A DNA stretch of 64,000 bases from Arctopsyche grandis (taxonomy: Eukaryota > Arthropoda > Insecta > Trichoptera > Hydropsychidae), in contig NC_135367.1 in NCBI RefSeq assembly GCF_051622035.1, positions 10,452,501-10,516,500 on the forward strand, written 5' to 3'. Positions 25,109 through 35,454 of the stretch are shown piece by piece; position 1 is the stretch's first letter; every line of letters starts with the position of its first letter. The position numbers and the translations under genes were made by a program. Below the pieces are notes generated by a model. It had not been told where the DNA came from, did no database searches, and was given only the letters and a program-made list of their open reading frames with translations.

Positions 25109-28100
25109 TCAATCTGGTGGTAGCGGCAATTCATCTTCTTCTTCGTTAACTTTCTTTGCTGAACTTGTGCTCTAAATGTAAAAACATATTCACTATTATA
25201 ATATATGTATGTACCTATATGATATAACATTTCACAATAAAACTGAAAACTCTACTTACCATCCTTTTCAAAGAATGATTAGAAGCCGCAGACTGTGGTG
25301 GAGGTGAAGCCTAATTTACAATTAACAAATAAACAAATATACAACAAAAATACATGAACGAAGTACATACATATATCTAAATATAATCATACAAAAATTA
25401 AATCTCATGGAATAAATATTAATAAGTTCTTACATATGCAGCGTTAGAGCTGGAAAAACCTTGCCATTGATTTGACACACGATTCAATGGTTGACTCAAT
25501 TTGTTAACTAAAAATATATATTATATTAAAAAGTAACATATACAAATTTATATACATATACATATGTATATATATATATCATAAATCATATGGAACATAC
25601 CACTAGCAGCAGTTCCCGGAGGAGAGAAACTACCCCTCGAAGATCCACCACTACCGATAGTCATAGGTGACCCTGCATTACAATGCATTATTTAAAAATA
25701 TCATCTAAATATAAATAAAAAAAACCAAACACAATAGCTAAACAACAACCTGAACTATGATTTGAAACATTGTGCTGTCGCTGAACTCTCTGTAACTCAG
25801 CTGCCCATTTTTCCGTTTCTCGTAAGCCTTGATCTCCACATAATTTCACTATCAACTTCAAACCTACAATTTTTCAATACCATCAGACACTTCTCTATCG
25901 ATAGAAACAAACCAATATACACGTCAATTACATTCTAAATTGTCGGGAAACCTCTCTCTCAGCTTCTTATAAGAGGTGAGTGCTTCTTGATACCGACCAG
26001 CCGCTCTCAGACAAGCGCCTTCTTCCAATCCCCATTCCACCTGTGACACAAATCGACAAATAAAATAACTCAAATAGATCAAATAAATTCATTGAAGGAT
26101 ATTTACGTGTCCAGGAGAGAGCATAGCAGCTCTTCTATAGTACTGAATAGCTCCGCTCGGATCACCAGACGAGCGAGCATGCGAACCCAACCAACCTAAT
26201 ATTTCTGGACTTCCAGGAAACACAGCATCAGCCTGTAAAAATGTTAATTCGATCAATACCTTTGGATACAAATACCATTTTTTCAAAATTGGGAATAGAG
26301 TGACGCACGTCCAAATAGCACTGTTGAGCCATTGTGATATCTCCGGACTCCTCGTACATGCGAGCCATTTCAATCAGGATGCTAGGATCGCTCGGCATTT
26401 CTGCTAATACTTGATGGTACCTTTAATATTTATATATATAGACAATTATTACCCCTTTCAAACATATCCCAATGGGAATACAAATGATCCAAATAACAAA
26501 AAATTTGAGCCTACTTTCTAGATGTTTAGAAACATAACTTGAATTATGATGAAAATCCTTATACAAACCGAAAAGAATAATGAAAAATAGAAACCAATGA
26601 GCAGCAGAATCCATCTGTCCAGCAGCTCGTGCACACGCAGCTAGACGTACCCGCGCACATGCATCAGATGGAACAGCACGCAAAGCACGCTCGTAGCACG
26701 AAGCAGCTTCAGCACGCTCACCCAACTTTTCACAAGCTAAACCTACAATAAAAAAGAATAAGCACACCGCTATCCCTGATTTAAAAAACCAACAAGATAT
26801 TAAATATATATGGATACCAAGATTATAAACAGGATCCCGAGCCGACGGAGCAATAGCAGTAGCTTCCCGCAGCAAAGATCGTGCTCCACGCCAACGTTGA
26901 CCGCGACCTTCACACAAAGCACGGGTTACCAAAGCAGCAGCATCAGGCCCACCAGCTCCTCCAGAACACGCCAACTCTGACAACTCTCCGGCCGAAGTCA
27001 TATCACCCTCCTATAAATTAAATTAACTTCAAAATTGAACCCCAAAGCTTGAAACATTTGTTAGAACCATAGATATAGAATACCATAGATACGCCCTTAC
27101 GCTCTAAGCCGATCACCCTGTTGGACCATGCACAAACAAAGAAGTGCATGGTCCAACTCTCAGTAGCTAGTTAACTTCCAAGTAGGAAGGTTGATTGACA
27201 TTTTTCGAAAATGCCGACGTGTTCAGTGAAATTGTGTTACAATTACTCAAGAAAACATAAAAAGGCGGATGGCATCACATATCATATGTAAGAATTAATA
27301 TATAATGTCTTCAATTATAGTAGTATTTTAACATATAATGAAATATCGGCGCGATGTATGTAGTTTTGTATGCAGTGATAGAACAGCCGTCGATAACCTC
27401 TGCCACAGATGTCTCTAAATGCGGTCTCCGTGACGGGCCGGAATGTGAAATTACCGAAAATGCAAATATCGGAAGGCAAAGATCGAAATCTCACTTAATT
27501 TGTACTCACGTACATACTCACTTAATTTGCGCGAACAGGATACAACAGGAACAATAGGAATAGGCTTTTCCTCCCGTATTCTGCGCGCGCACATTTATAC
27601 GGGAGGAAAAGCCTGTTCCTCTTGTTCCTGTTGTATCCTGCTCGCGCAAATTAAGTGAGTATGTACCGTTTACCATGCACCATTTTTTTTTTGATCTTTC
27701 GACTTAAGATCTTTCGATTTTCGATCTTTGCCTTCCGATATTTGCGTTTTCGGTAATTTCACATTCCGGCCCGTGAGGTAGACCCCTCTAAATGCATTAC
27801 GTTTAAATACATTACGTTAAATACATATACATTAAGTTTAAAACTACAAACAATGAACTAAATATTAAAGTGTCAGCTTTAAAAATGATCGTTGTGGAAG
27901 TTACTAGTATTTAAATATTGTAATAGTTAATGATGATTTTGTGGCGGCTCGCTTATATGACATGGTCGAGTTTGGTTGCCTTCCTGCGAGTGGGGACCAA
28001 CCCGGCTGGGTTCGGAGAGCCGCTACTCACTCTGTCTTCAGCTGTCATATAATAAACACGTGCATTAACATGCCAGTCGTCTCATTCGTTCATCCTCCAT

Positions 28101-31100
28101 ACTGGTGACCCCCGACATCGAGTCACGCAGCCTCGATCAATTTCAACATGCCGCTCATCCCTGCCTCGCCGCGCCCCCATCGCCATCAACACAGCACGCC
28201 GCGGCCCGCGGGTGACAATAAACGAGCAGACACGGCTACCTACCTACCTACCTACCTACCGACGTCCAGCCACAACGTCGATGACAGGTGCTTAAAAAAA
28301 TGGGGGAGCGAATGAGACGACGATCTTGACAGCTGGATGTGGAGTCATGCGCGATCCACTACACATAGAACGGTCATCCAGCACCACAAGACATACACCA
28401 CCTCAGCATCATCATCATCATCATCATCAAGGCCCCGTCCGTCCCCACGAGCGTCGTCACGCCGAGACGGGCGGTAGCGCTACAACACCTCCACGAGCCA
28501 CAACGACTCACAGTCCAGCTCGGAGTATCATCAACCACATCGATGCCCCTGCCGCCCCCGCCGCCCCACCAACCAACATCAGCCTCGGAAGAGCGGCGCC
28601 GCCGCAGCATCGCATCGCATCGGCGCGACCATCGGACCAGCCACCGTCCTGCTCGCGACGTCACCGCCCTCGAATCTACCGACCATTCAGGGCGGTACAC
28701 CTATGTACACAGCGGATGACCCACGTCAACAATTTTTTTTCTCCCACGTAATAATTTTTTCTCTTTGTGTAACAATAATTTTTTTCTTTTGTAAAATTTG
28801 TTTCTTTGTAATTTTGGTATCGCTGATGCTGGGGGGGAGTGATGTGGCGGCTCGCTTATATGACATGGTCGAGTTTGGTTGCCTTCCTGCGAGTGGGGAC
28901 CAACCCGGCTGGGTTCGGAGAGCCGCTACTCACTCTGTCTTCAGCTGTCATATAATAAACACGTGCATTAACATGCCAGTCGTCTCATTCGTTCATCCTC
29001 CATAGTTTTATTATAGTAACATACATTTGTAGTTTAATATAGTATGTATAGCTAAATATTTTTTTCTTGATATGGCTTTATTAGTTTGATTTACTGTCAC
29101 GCGGAGTGTCCAATAAAATAAAGTTATAAATAAAATAAAACTTCAGTGCATGTACATAAACTGGTTGCTGACCACTGCCGACCGCTGCGTCGACCTTTTT
29201 TTTTACCACTTCCCCGCTAGTTAAACCCCCCGCACCCCTCAGTTACTGGCGACAAGATCTCCAACGAAATTAGTGTGTAAAGGTATATCTATGTATATTC
29301 TATATCTATGGTTAGAAAACTTTCAATACTAACCACCAGTGCGATGAAAGCAAGATTGGAATGTGCGATCGCTCGCAAAGCACGATCCGGTCGAGCTGCC
29401 AAACGACGAAGAGCTGCACGTGCTGCTGCAGCACGACCAGCACGCAAAGCAGCACGAGCTCCAGCAGCTTCCAAAGTACCAGCTAGCAAAGCACAAGGAG
29501 ACCCTCTCAATGCTTCCGCACACCATTCTACACTGTTATTCAAAGCGGATATCAATGTTTATGCGTTAATTAAATTAGTATTATCATACTTAAACATACC
29601 CATTTGGATCATTGATTGATATAGCGTGTGCTGCTCTTAAAACGCATCGGGCAGCATTAGCACGTTCTCTCTGAACCCACATGCTCAATCTATCAGCACG
29701 AATTACATCGGCGAATACCATTGCATCAGTATCACCTTCCTAGTACGAAAAAAAAACCATCGAATGACAAGATCACATATGGAATAAAAATAATTGCTCC
29801 TTTATACTTACTTCAGGTGTGGCAAACTTTTCTTCAAACTCTTCATCCATTTCTACTTCTATCAGCGATTGAAAAGCTGCCTTTGCACCCTCCATATCAG
29901 AAAGAGCAACTTGACACAATACCAAATGTAAGCCTTAAAAATGAAATACGTGCTTACATAATACGATTAATTATATGATTCTAATCCCACCATACTAACA
30001 ACATATACACAAAACCATACCAGTTTTAAAATCAGGTCCTTCATGCATCATATGCTGAAAATTAGTTACCGCATCTCTAAATTTACCCATCCTCACTAGC
30101 AACAATCCAATGTTGTGCATTATTTTCAACCTATAGAAATCATAAAATGAAAATAAAATATCCGCATGGCTAAATGTATCAAAGTTAGTAACATTAATAT
30201 TACTTCAAATCTTTTTCCGTCGATGGAGTTCTATCTAATGCCATTCTGAAGAGCTTGAGAGCTCTCCGATGTTCACCGTGAGCAAAATGAATATTTGCTG
30301 CGTTCAATCGTGGACAAGCAGCAGCACGTCCTGGCAATAATCCAGCTCCACCAGCAGCTCCACTGCCTCCAGCGCCACTTCCTCGAGTCAAAGCAGCCAA
30401 AGCTTGCAAAGCCTCTCCTCCGAGTCCTGCTTTCTCATACGCACAGGACAAATTTAGCACAACCTGAAAATACCGATGTAAATAAAATGACTTTGTAGCA
30501 TTAATCAAACAGATAAAAAAGCATGCTTACAGAAAATGTTATATCTAAATTGTGAGAGTCGCTTATTCCCGCTTGATCTTGTAACCGTATCAATTGCCTT
30601 TCAAGGTTCGACGCTTCCTGAGCTTTAGATAAAGACTGAAATACGAAAATAGATATTTAAATCCGTATAAATCGAAATATAATACAAAGCTAGTTTGGAT
30701 ATACTTTCGCCGGGTCGTATTTAGAAGTGGAACTGGCAGTAGCATCAGGATCTGCCGGAATTCTAAGAGCACTCGATTCCTCCACCAATATCATTATTTT
30801 ATTTTCCATTTGCCTCACATTCTCATCAATGCTAAAAACATACATAGTGTATAATTGGACATACATAAGACTCAATTTAAATTAAACATTACTCACGAGT
30901 CCTCTTTTGGCTGCTGTAACGGTGGTGCTGCAATTTTGCCCTGAGGTGAGGAACTAAATCCGGCAGCTCTGACTGCAGTCATGGGTCTAGGAGCATTTCC
31001 AGGAGCCCCAGTACCTAATCGACCAGTTACAGCACGGCCTGTTCCCAACATACCCGTTGCTAAACGAACTACTCCACCAGTCTGCCGAAATGCCTTAAAT

Positions 31101-31355
31101 TTAAATACATTATTTCATTGACACTCTTTAAATAAATCATATGCTTGCATCGAATTGTTGGATTCGAGATTTTACCCCTGTTCCCATTCTACTTGCTCCT
31201 CTCTTTCCGATTGCCGTAGTACGCAACGTCTCTTGTAATACTTCATCCTGTTCCAGCATTCTTGAATCCAAAGCAGCTGGAATATCATCAAATCCAGCAT
31301 AAATGTCGTCATCGTCGTTTATTTTAGATCCTGTTGCTTTCGCTATATAAACCAT
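25109..31355 (-). CDS. IFT88: Intraflagellar transport protein 88, complete
   Basis: TPR protein of the IFT-B complex, needed to build cilia; in insects mainly in sensory neurons and sperm (fly NompB). Exons in gene order: 31355-31149, 31093-30897, 30831-30705, 30635-30531, 30463-30204, 30130-30021, 29933-29812, 29739-29600, 29532-29334, 27010-26818, 26742-26595, 26420-26309, 26232-26107, 26040-25932, 25863-25750, 25672-25601, 25507-25434, 25310-25260, 25171-25109; 842 residues, close to the vertebrate length. The N-terminus has the family's acidic DDDDIYAGFDDIP and PMTAVRAAGF signatures; tandem TPR helices fill the middle (for example GKFRDAVTNFQHM, ERAEAASCYERALRAVP, YQEALTSYKKLRERFP); the tail is Ser/Pro-rich and ends EEDELPLPPD. 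Intron 1 (31094-31148) needs a GC donor. Intron 9 is 2.3 kb because of transposon insertions. No stop or frameshift breaks it. Confidence 0.95.
27120..27157. repeat. Perfect 14-bp hairpin in IFT88 intron
   Basis: GTTGGACCATGCAC and its exact reverse complement are separated by a 10-base loop. It lies just 5' of the THAP exon relic. Too short for a microRNA precursor; perhaps a remnant of the same transposon. Confidence 0.6.
27211..27287 (+). pseudogene. THAP-domain first exon, relic
   Basis: An ATG at 27211 opens MPTCSVKLCYN and continues to GITYH, which fits the start of a THAP zinc finger (Met-Pro, two Cys four residues apart, Asn, then a GI-[ST]-[YF]-H strand). A donor-like AT|GTAAGA follows at 27288, giving an exon end typical of THAP genes; read on, TAA stops it at once. 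No continuation is visible downstream before the foldback element at 27422. It lies antisense inside an IFT88 intron. Source could be a P-element-like transposase or a THAP gene copy. Confidence 0.5.
27422..27785. mobile_element. Foldback MITE with 9-bp target duplication, copy 1
   Basis: Long inverted arms run nearly to the centre: outer CGGTCT...CGGGCCGGAATGTGAAATT and inner GGATACAACAGGAACA, closed round a CGTATTCTGCGCGCGCACAT loop. CTCTAAATG flanks both ends (27413-27421, 27786-27794). A second copy is at 37712-38076. Nine-base duplications and long arms point to Mutator-like (MULE) mobilisation. Non-coding. Confidence 0.8.
27940..29004 (+). mobile_element. Miniature LTR retrotransposon (TRIM)
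   Basis: Two 162-bp direct repeats (27940-28101 and 28843-29004) are identical base for base by eye, so the insertion is young. The LTR holds an AATAAA signal. A primer-binding-site-like TGGTGACCCCCGACA starts two bases after the left LTR, and a G-rich polypurine tract (GGGGGGGAG) ends just before the right one. The 740-bp interior contains ACCT tetranucleotides and a His-codon run but no gag or pol, so movement must depend on another element. Orientation is opposite to IFT88, whose intron 9 it occupies. Confidence 0.85.
29005..29333. other. Rest of IFT88 intron 9
   Basis: AT-rich, with a C-rich patch (AACCCCCCGCACCCCTCAG) near 29224. No feature is recognised. Confidence 0.4.
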
Positions 31356-31686
31356 TTTGTTTATATCAATAAAGAATATATTTATTCCTCAAAATATTAT
31401 ATAACTACTCTTATTCTCTTATATTGTATTAAAATTACTAAGCCGATTGTTAAACTTGACACATTCAATGTCAAAACCTATTGTGTACTAAAAAGGTTAC
31501 TATGGTTTCAGAGCTACTGTCATGAAATAGCAAGATTCAATAAAGCTGTCCAAGATTAAGTATAATCCTATCATAATATTAATATTTTTTAATGTATGTA
31601 GTTTGTGTATTAAAAACAAAAATATAAGGCTTATAAATATTTATTTTTATTTAGTAAAACTTGACATTATATGATGCATATTTAAT

Positions 31687-32698
31687 TTATGCTTGAATAA
31701 CAGGTCTGCTAGTGCGACCTTCGAGTCCTTCATTTGTCGCTGCAAATCCAGTGCCTCCACGGTTCAGAGGAATGAGATCATCTTCCGTCAATTGCTCGCC
31801 AGTCAAAGGATGTTTCCAATCTTTCTTTATGAGTTTTTCGCAACATTCACTCGTAATAACATCTCCCGTCGACTTTAATACAACGCACGCCACTGAATTA
31901 CTCAAAATATCATGAGTGACTGGACACATATACCTGTAAACACACGAAGTAAATACACAAGAGATCAACGTAAAATAAGTACTCGAAAGATTAAACGTAC
32001 CTGTTTTCTTTGGCTATTAATGATTTCTTATCATCTGGATCGTTCACAAGAGTCCATTTAACTTCAATCAAATCTTTCATTTTCAAAGTTTTTCCGGTAA
32101 TAGGACAAAGCACTTTTGATTCCGGTTTGTTCATTTTAGTCAATTTGGCATCTGGAAGTTGGGACGGCACCCAGAAGCTTGGTAATTCCTTGTTTTTACC
32201 CGCAGCCATATTTGAGACCGATTTTTGAGATGCCTCGCCACCATTCGATTTGACAGAAGTGCTAGCAATATTCTTTTCCCCGTCGAAAAATTTCTTGAGT
32301 TGTGACTTTTTGACAGCTGCCTCCAATTCGGCAATCTCATCCTCGCCTTTCCTCTTTTGACGTTCATACTCTTTCAACTGTCGGCTGTATTCATTCTTCT
32401 TCGATATGATGTATTGCAGAATCGCTTCTTTATCAAACAAATATCCTTCTTTGGTTATTACTGGATTCCGGCAGGGTTGTAATGTCAAATTGCAGCAATC
32501 GAATCCCTTCAATTGGAAAGCATCGTTTAATTTAAATACACGATTTAAGTTTTAAATTACTGGGGTGTTTTTTACCTTAACAGAGTCCTTTCCAACACGT
32601 TGACTGTACGTTCCGTAACCTGAAGCAGCAGCATCCTTCTTTTTTTCATGGTAAGTGTATACGGCACCTGCTGTACAGTTTCGAGCGTGACGTGTCAT
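31687..32698 (-). CDS. NOSIP: Nitric oxide synthase-interacting protein, complete
   Basis: NOSIP-family E3 ubiquitin ligase with a divided U-box, also found with late spliceosomes in other animals; the nitric oxide synthase link is from mammals. Exons 32698-32576, 32506-32001, 31933-31687 give 291 residues (about 301 in human). The N-terminus MTRHARNCTAGAVYTYHEK and CNLTLQPCRNPV (first half U-box) are typical; then a Lys/Glu-rich helix, a basic middle with PSFWVPSQLPDA, and the second U-box half VLCPITGKTLKMKDL...YMCPVTHDIL. The gene is upstream of IFT88 on the same strand; its stop lies 332 bp from the IFT88 start codon, leaving little room for the IFT88 promoter. Confidence 0.96.
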
Positions 32699-33110
32699 AT
32701 CTATAATGAGCGAAGTTCATAAATTCAACAAGAATTATTACTATTCAATTACCATTAATCGTCTTTCATTTATATTGCATGCAAATAATTTAGCAAGAGA
32801 CGATATAACATATGAAATGTAGTACAAATCTTCGATATTTATGGAAACATACTTTAGATGATCTTGTTAAGAACGGAAAACACAGATGCAAACAAGACGA
32901 GGCTCAAACAGCTGTCAGTGTCAAATGCGTATGTACTACACATGAAACGTAAATTACTCAAACACGACCATGCCTAAAAAATAATTGTATCCTTAGAAAT
33001 GTTTCGCAGATTATTCCGTAGAAAGCTATCTCGCACACGTCACTAAAACCTAACATCTGGCACCCGAAATTTCTATCCATTGAGTTCTACCCAAGTGAAT
33101 TTTCATACTG
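32699..33110. other. Upstream region of NOSIP
   Basis: Probably holds the NOSIP promoter. From about 33037 the sequence (ACATCTGGCACCCGAAA) matches 49520-49540 and belongs to the Tigger-like element on the right. Confidence 0.5.
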
Positions 33111-33268
33111 ACGATAACTCGAGTGACAGATATTCTGTATTCGCGATTTTCATGACAACAATATTTTCCTGTGTAATAGGATTATTCGTCACATTGCGGT
33201 GGTCACAAAGACAATTTTTGCCATGAAAATCGCGAATACACAATATTTGGCACTCAAGTTCTCGTTAG
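33111..33268. repeat. Inverted repeat at the front of a Tigger-like element
   Basis: Arms 33111-33154 and 33222-33267 share GTATTCGCGATTTTCATG and the GAGTGNCA word in inverted order, with a 67-bp spacer. One arm recurs at 49974-50025. Probably a MITE or terminal repeat of the neighbouring element. Confidence 0.65.
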
Positions 33269-33920
33269 TATGATGGACTTTTATCAAATCTATAATGCAA
33301 ATGAAACAAGCCTGTACTGGAAGTGTTTACTGACAAAAACGCTGGTTTCAATGAGAGAAAAGTCCACTCCTGGACATAAATCGTCCAAAGAAAGGATTAT
33401 TGTCATGTATTGCGGAAACGCATCAGGAATTCATGAAATTAAACTTTCGATGATTGAGAAAGATAAGAAAACTCGATCTTTTAATGGAACTGAAATGAAA
33501 ATTCTTCCCGTCGATTATTATAGTCAGAAAGGGGCATGGGTGGACAGGGAGGTTTTTGAAGATTGGTTCAAAAATAAATGGTTTCCAGAGGTGCAAGATT
33601 TTAAAAAAAAATAGCGGATTGCTATAGAAAGCAGTATTGTTAATAGATAATTCTCCTTCTCATCCAAGCGAAAGCATATTGAAAACAAACGATGGACTTA
33701 TGGTTACAAAACTTTTGCACCCTAATGTGACATCATTAATGAAACGTCTTTATCGTCAGTCTTCTGAAAACTCTTGTTGAGCAAGATGACAACCTGATCA
33801 ATTTCTGGAAAAAAATGACGATATTGGATGCTATACACGGAATAACACAATCTTGGTCAAAAGTAAAGCCAGTAACACTTGTTCGATCATGGGGAAATAT
33901 TTTTAGGGGATGGAACGAAT

Positions 33921-34051
33921 GGCGCAGTCCACACACACGATATCTACTACCGATATTTCCATATCCAGTTCCCATATTGCAACCTGTGGTTGCTATTTAG
34001 AAACTGGACATGGAAATATCGGTAGTAGATATCGTGTGTGTGGACGGCGCC
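33921..34051. repeat. Hairpin with 50-bp arms
   Basis: Arms 33921-33970 and 34002-34051 are inverted copies with two mismatches in 50 bases, sharing CGATATCTACTACCGATATT, round a 31-base loop. The right arm abuts the solo LTR, so the arms may be an end of that element duplicated in inverted order. Confidence 0.85.
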
Positions 34052-34194
34052 AATGAGACGACTGGCTTGTTAATGCACGTGTTTATTACGACGGCCGAAG
34101 ACGAAGTGATAGTAGCAACTCTGAACGCGGCCGAGTTGGACCAACTCGCAGGAAAGTGACGGAATTCGACCATGTCATATAGTGAGCCGCCACA
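34051..34194 (-). mobile_element. Solo LTR related to the TRIM
   Basis: The minus strand begins TGTGGCGGCTCACTATATGA and contains AATAAACACGTGCATTAACA, matching the 162-bp LTRs of 27940-29004 but clearly diverged. It lies inside the broken Tigger transposase. Confidence 0.75.
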
Positions 34195-34312
34195 GATTCT
34201 TCCTCACATGGAAGAGAATGAAGCAAGTGATATATCTGAAATATGTGGATTATTGGATAATTTAAAATGTTTTGAAAACATCGAAGAGTGGCTTATAGAA
34301 CAGGTGGTCGAG

Positions 34313-35269
34313 TGAAAGGTTTCGACCGTTTCCCGGCCTATGGAAATTCAGTTGAGTTTGAAAGAGGATCGTTTATTTGCGTTCAATTGGTACAATGGTT
34401 ATTGTATGTACGAAGAGGTTTCTTCGGAGATGTGATCTAGTTGAACTCTAGAGGCTCACTCTGCCGGTGGAGGTTGCTGCGTTGCTTTATATATGGAAGT
34501 TCTAAGCGTGCGTGTGCAAAAGATCTCTTTGTTCTCCAGGGCACGTGTTCTCAGGGCGAGAGTTTTATAGCTTTGGGGTCAAAGCCAGGACGATGTCCGT
34601 AAGAGAATGGGGTCATACGCTTCCTTTGTTTCCAAGACACGTGTATAGAAACACGTGTCGACCTTTTGACGAGGCGAGCGTGTGCCATGCGTTAATGACT
34701 TTCCTGGATATGTGTCGCAGTGACCTGATGAGATCATTTCAGTTGTACTATATGCCTACAGGCTCAATCATGATTTAAGTCATAAAATGGTAATAAAATC
34801 AAAATTGTTATCAATAAAAAATAAACAAAGAAAATTATATTTCCATCTTTCCCTTTTTATAAAACACAATAAAGCTGGCAATTAGCTCTGGCCCGTTAAA
34901 AAATAGCACTAAACAACGTGTTTATATATTTAATGAGTTTTTAACTCTTATATTTTTCGGGTGGAAAAAAATGTATAGAACCAATTATTCCAATAGCGTA
35001 TACCTGTTATCCAATTATGTTACGACCATACTCAGTAGACATTTAACTTTAAGGTTAGAATTTCTCTGTAATACTACTTCTTATATGCATTCATTTGTCA
35101 TATTCTAATACTAAAATAATGTAAGTAAACCTTTATTTTTCGGATATATCGAATATATTCATAACCAAGCTACGGAATCATATTCTCTACATTTTAGTAA
35201 TTCAATCGTAACTTGCACATAATGCTCATAAAGCCGAGTAAATTATATAAATATGAAATATAAATCCAC
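34313..35269. other. Gene-free stretch before the Harbinger element
   Basis: 34313-34790 is less AT-rich with CACGTGT words (GACACGTGTATAGAAACACGTGTCGA is palindromic) and may be an unrecognised repeat. 34791-35269 is AT-rich with nothing to name. Confidence 0.4.
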
Positions 35270-35454
35270 TTAGGGCGGTTTCAGACTAGCGTTTTATACG
35301 CGCGTATAAGCTCGTTTTTTGAAGTGCGTGTATGTACGAGCGTTGTCGCGCTTATAAGCTCGTACAAGCACGAAAAGCGAGAGGCCCCGAGCGACCACCC
35401 GTGAAATTGACAACTTCACATTGCAGTGGATACACATATTTAGTTCGTTTCACA

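Larger units (their letters stand above)
33270..34312 (+). pseudogene. Broken Tigger/Jerky-type transposase
   Basis: 33270-33611 encodes part of a DDE_1 endonuclease domain (IYNANETSLYWK, SKERIIVMYCGNASG, FEDWFKNKWFPEV). The usual first catalytic Asp in the NADET motif is Asn here. The frame breaks at an A run near 33605; a DNSPSHP block follows in another frame at about 33647, and the piece SEICGLLDNLKCFENIEEWL of the C-terminal region is at about 34231. A hairpin and a solo LTR (33921-34194) interrupt it. It cannot make a working transposase. Confidence 0.8.

Noticed and set aside
28326-28751. 141-residue frame inside the TRIM
   Set aside because: His/Pro low-complexity translation without gag, protease or polymerase motifs; non-autonomous interior.
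34512-34778. 88-residue frame
   Set aside because: No splice context, domain or codon signature; lies in an unclassified, probably repetitive stretch.
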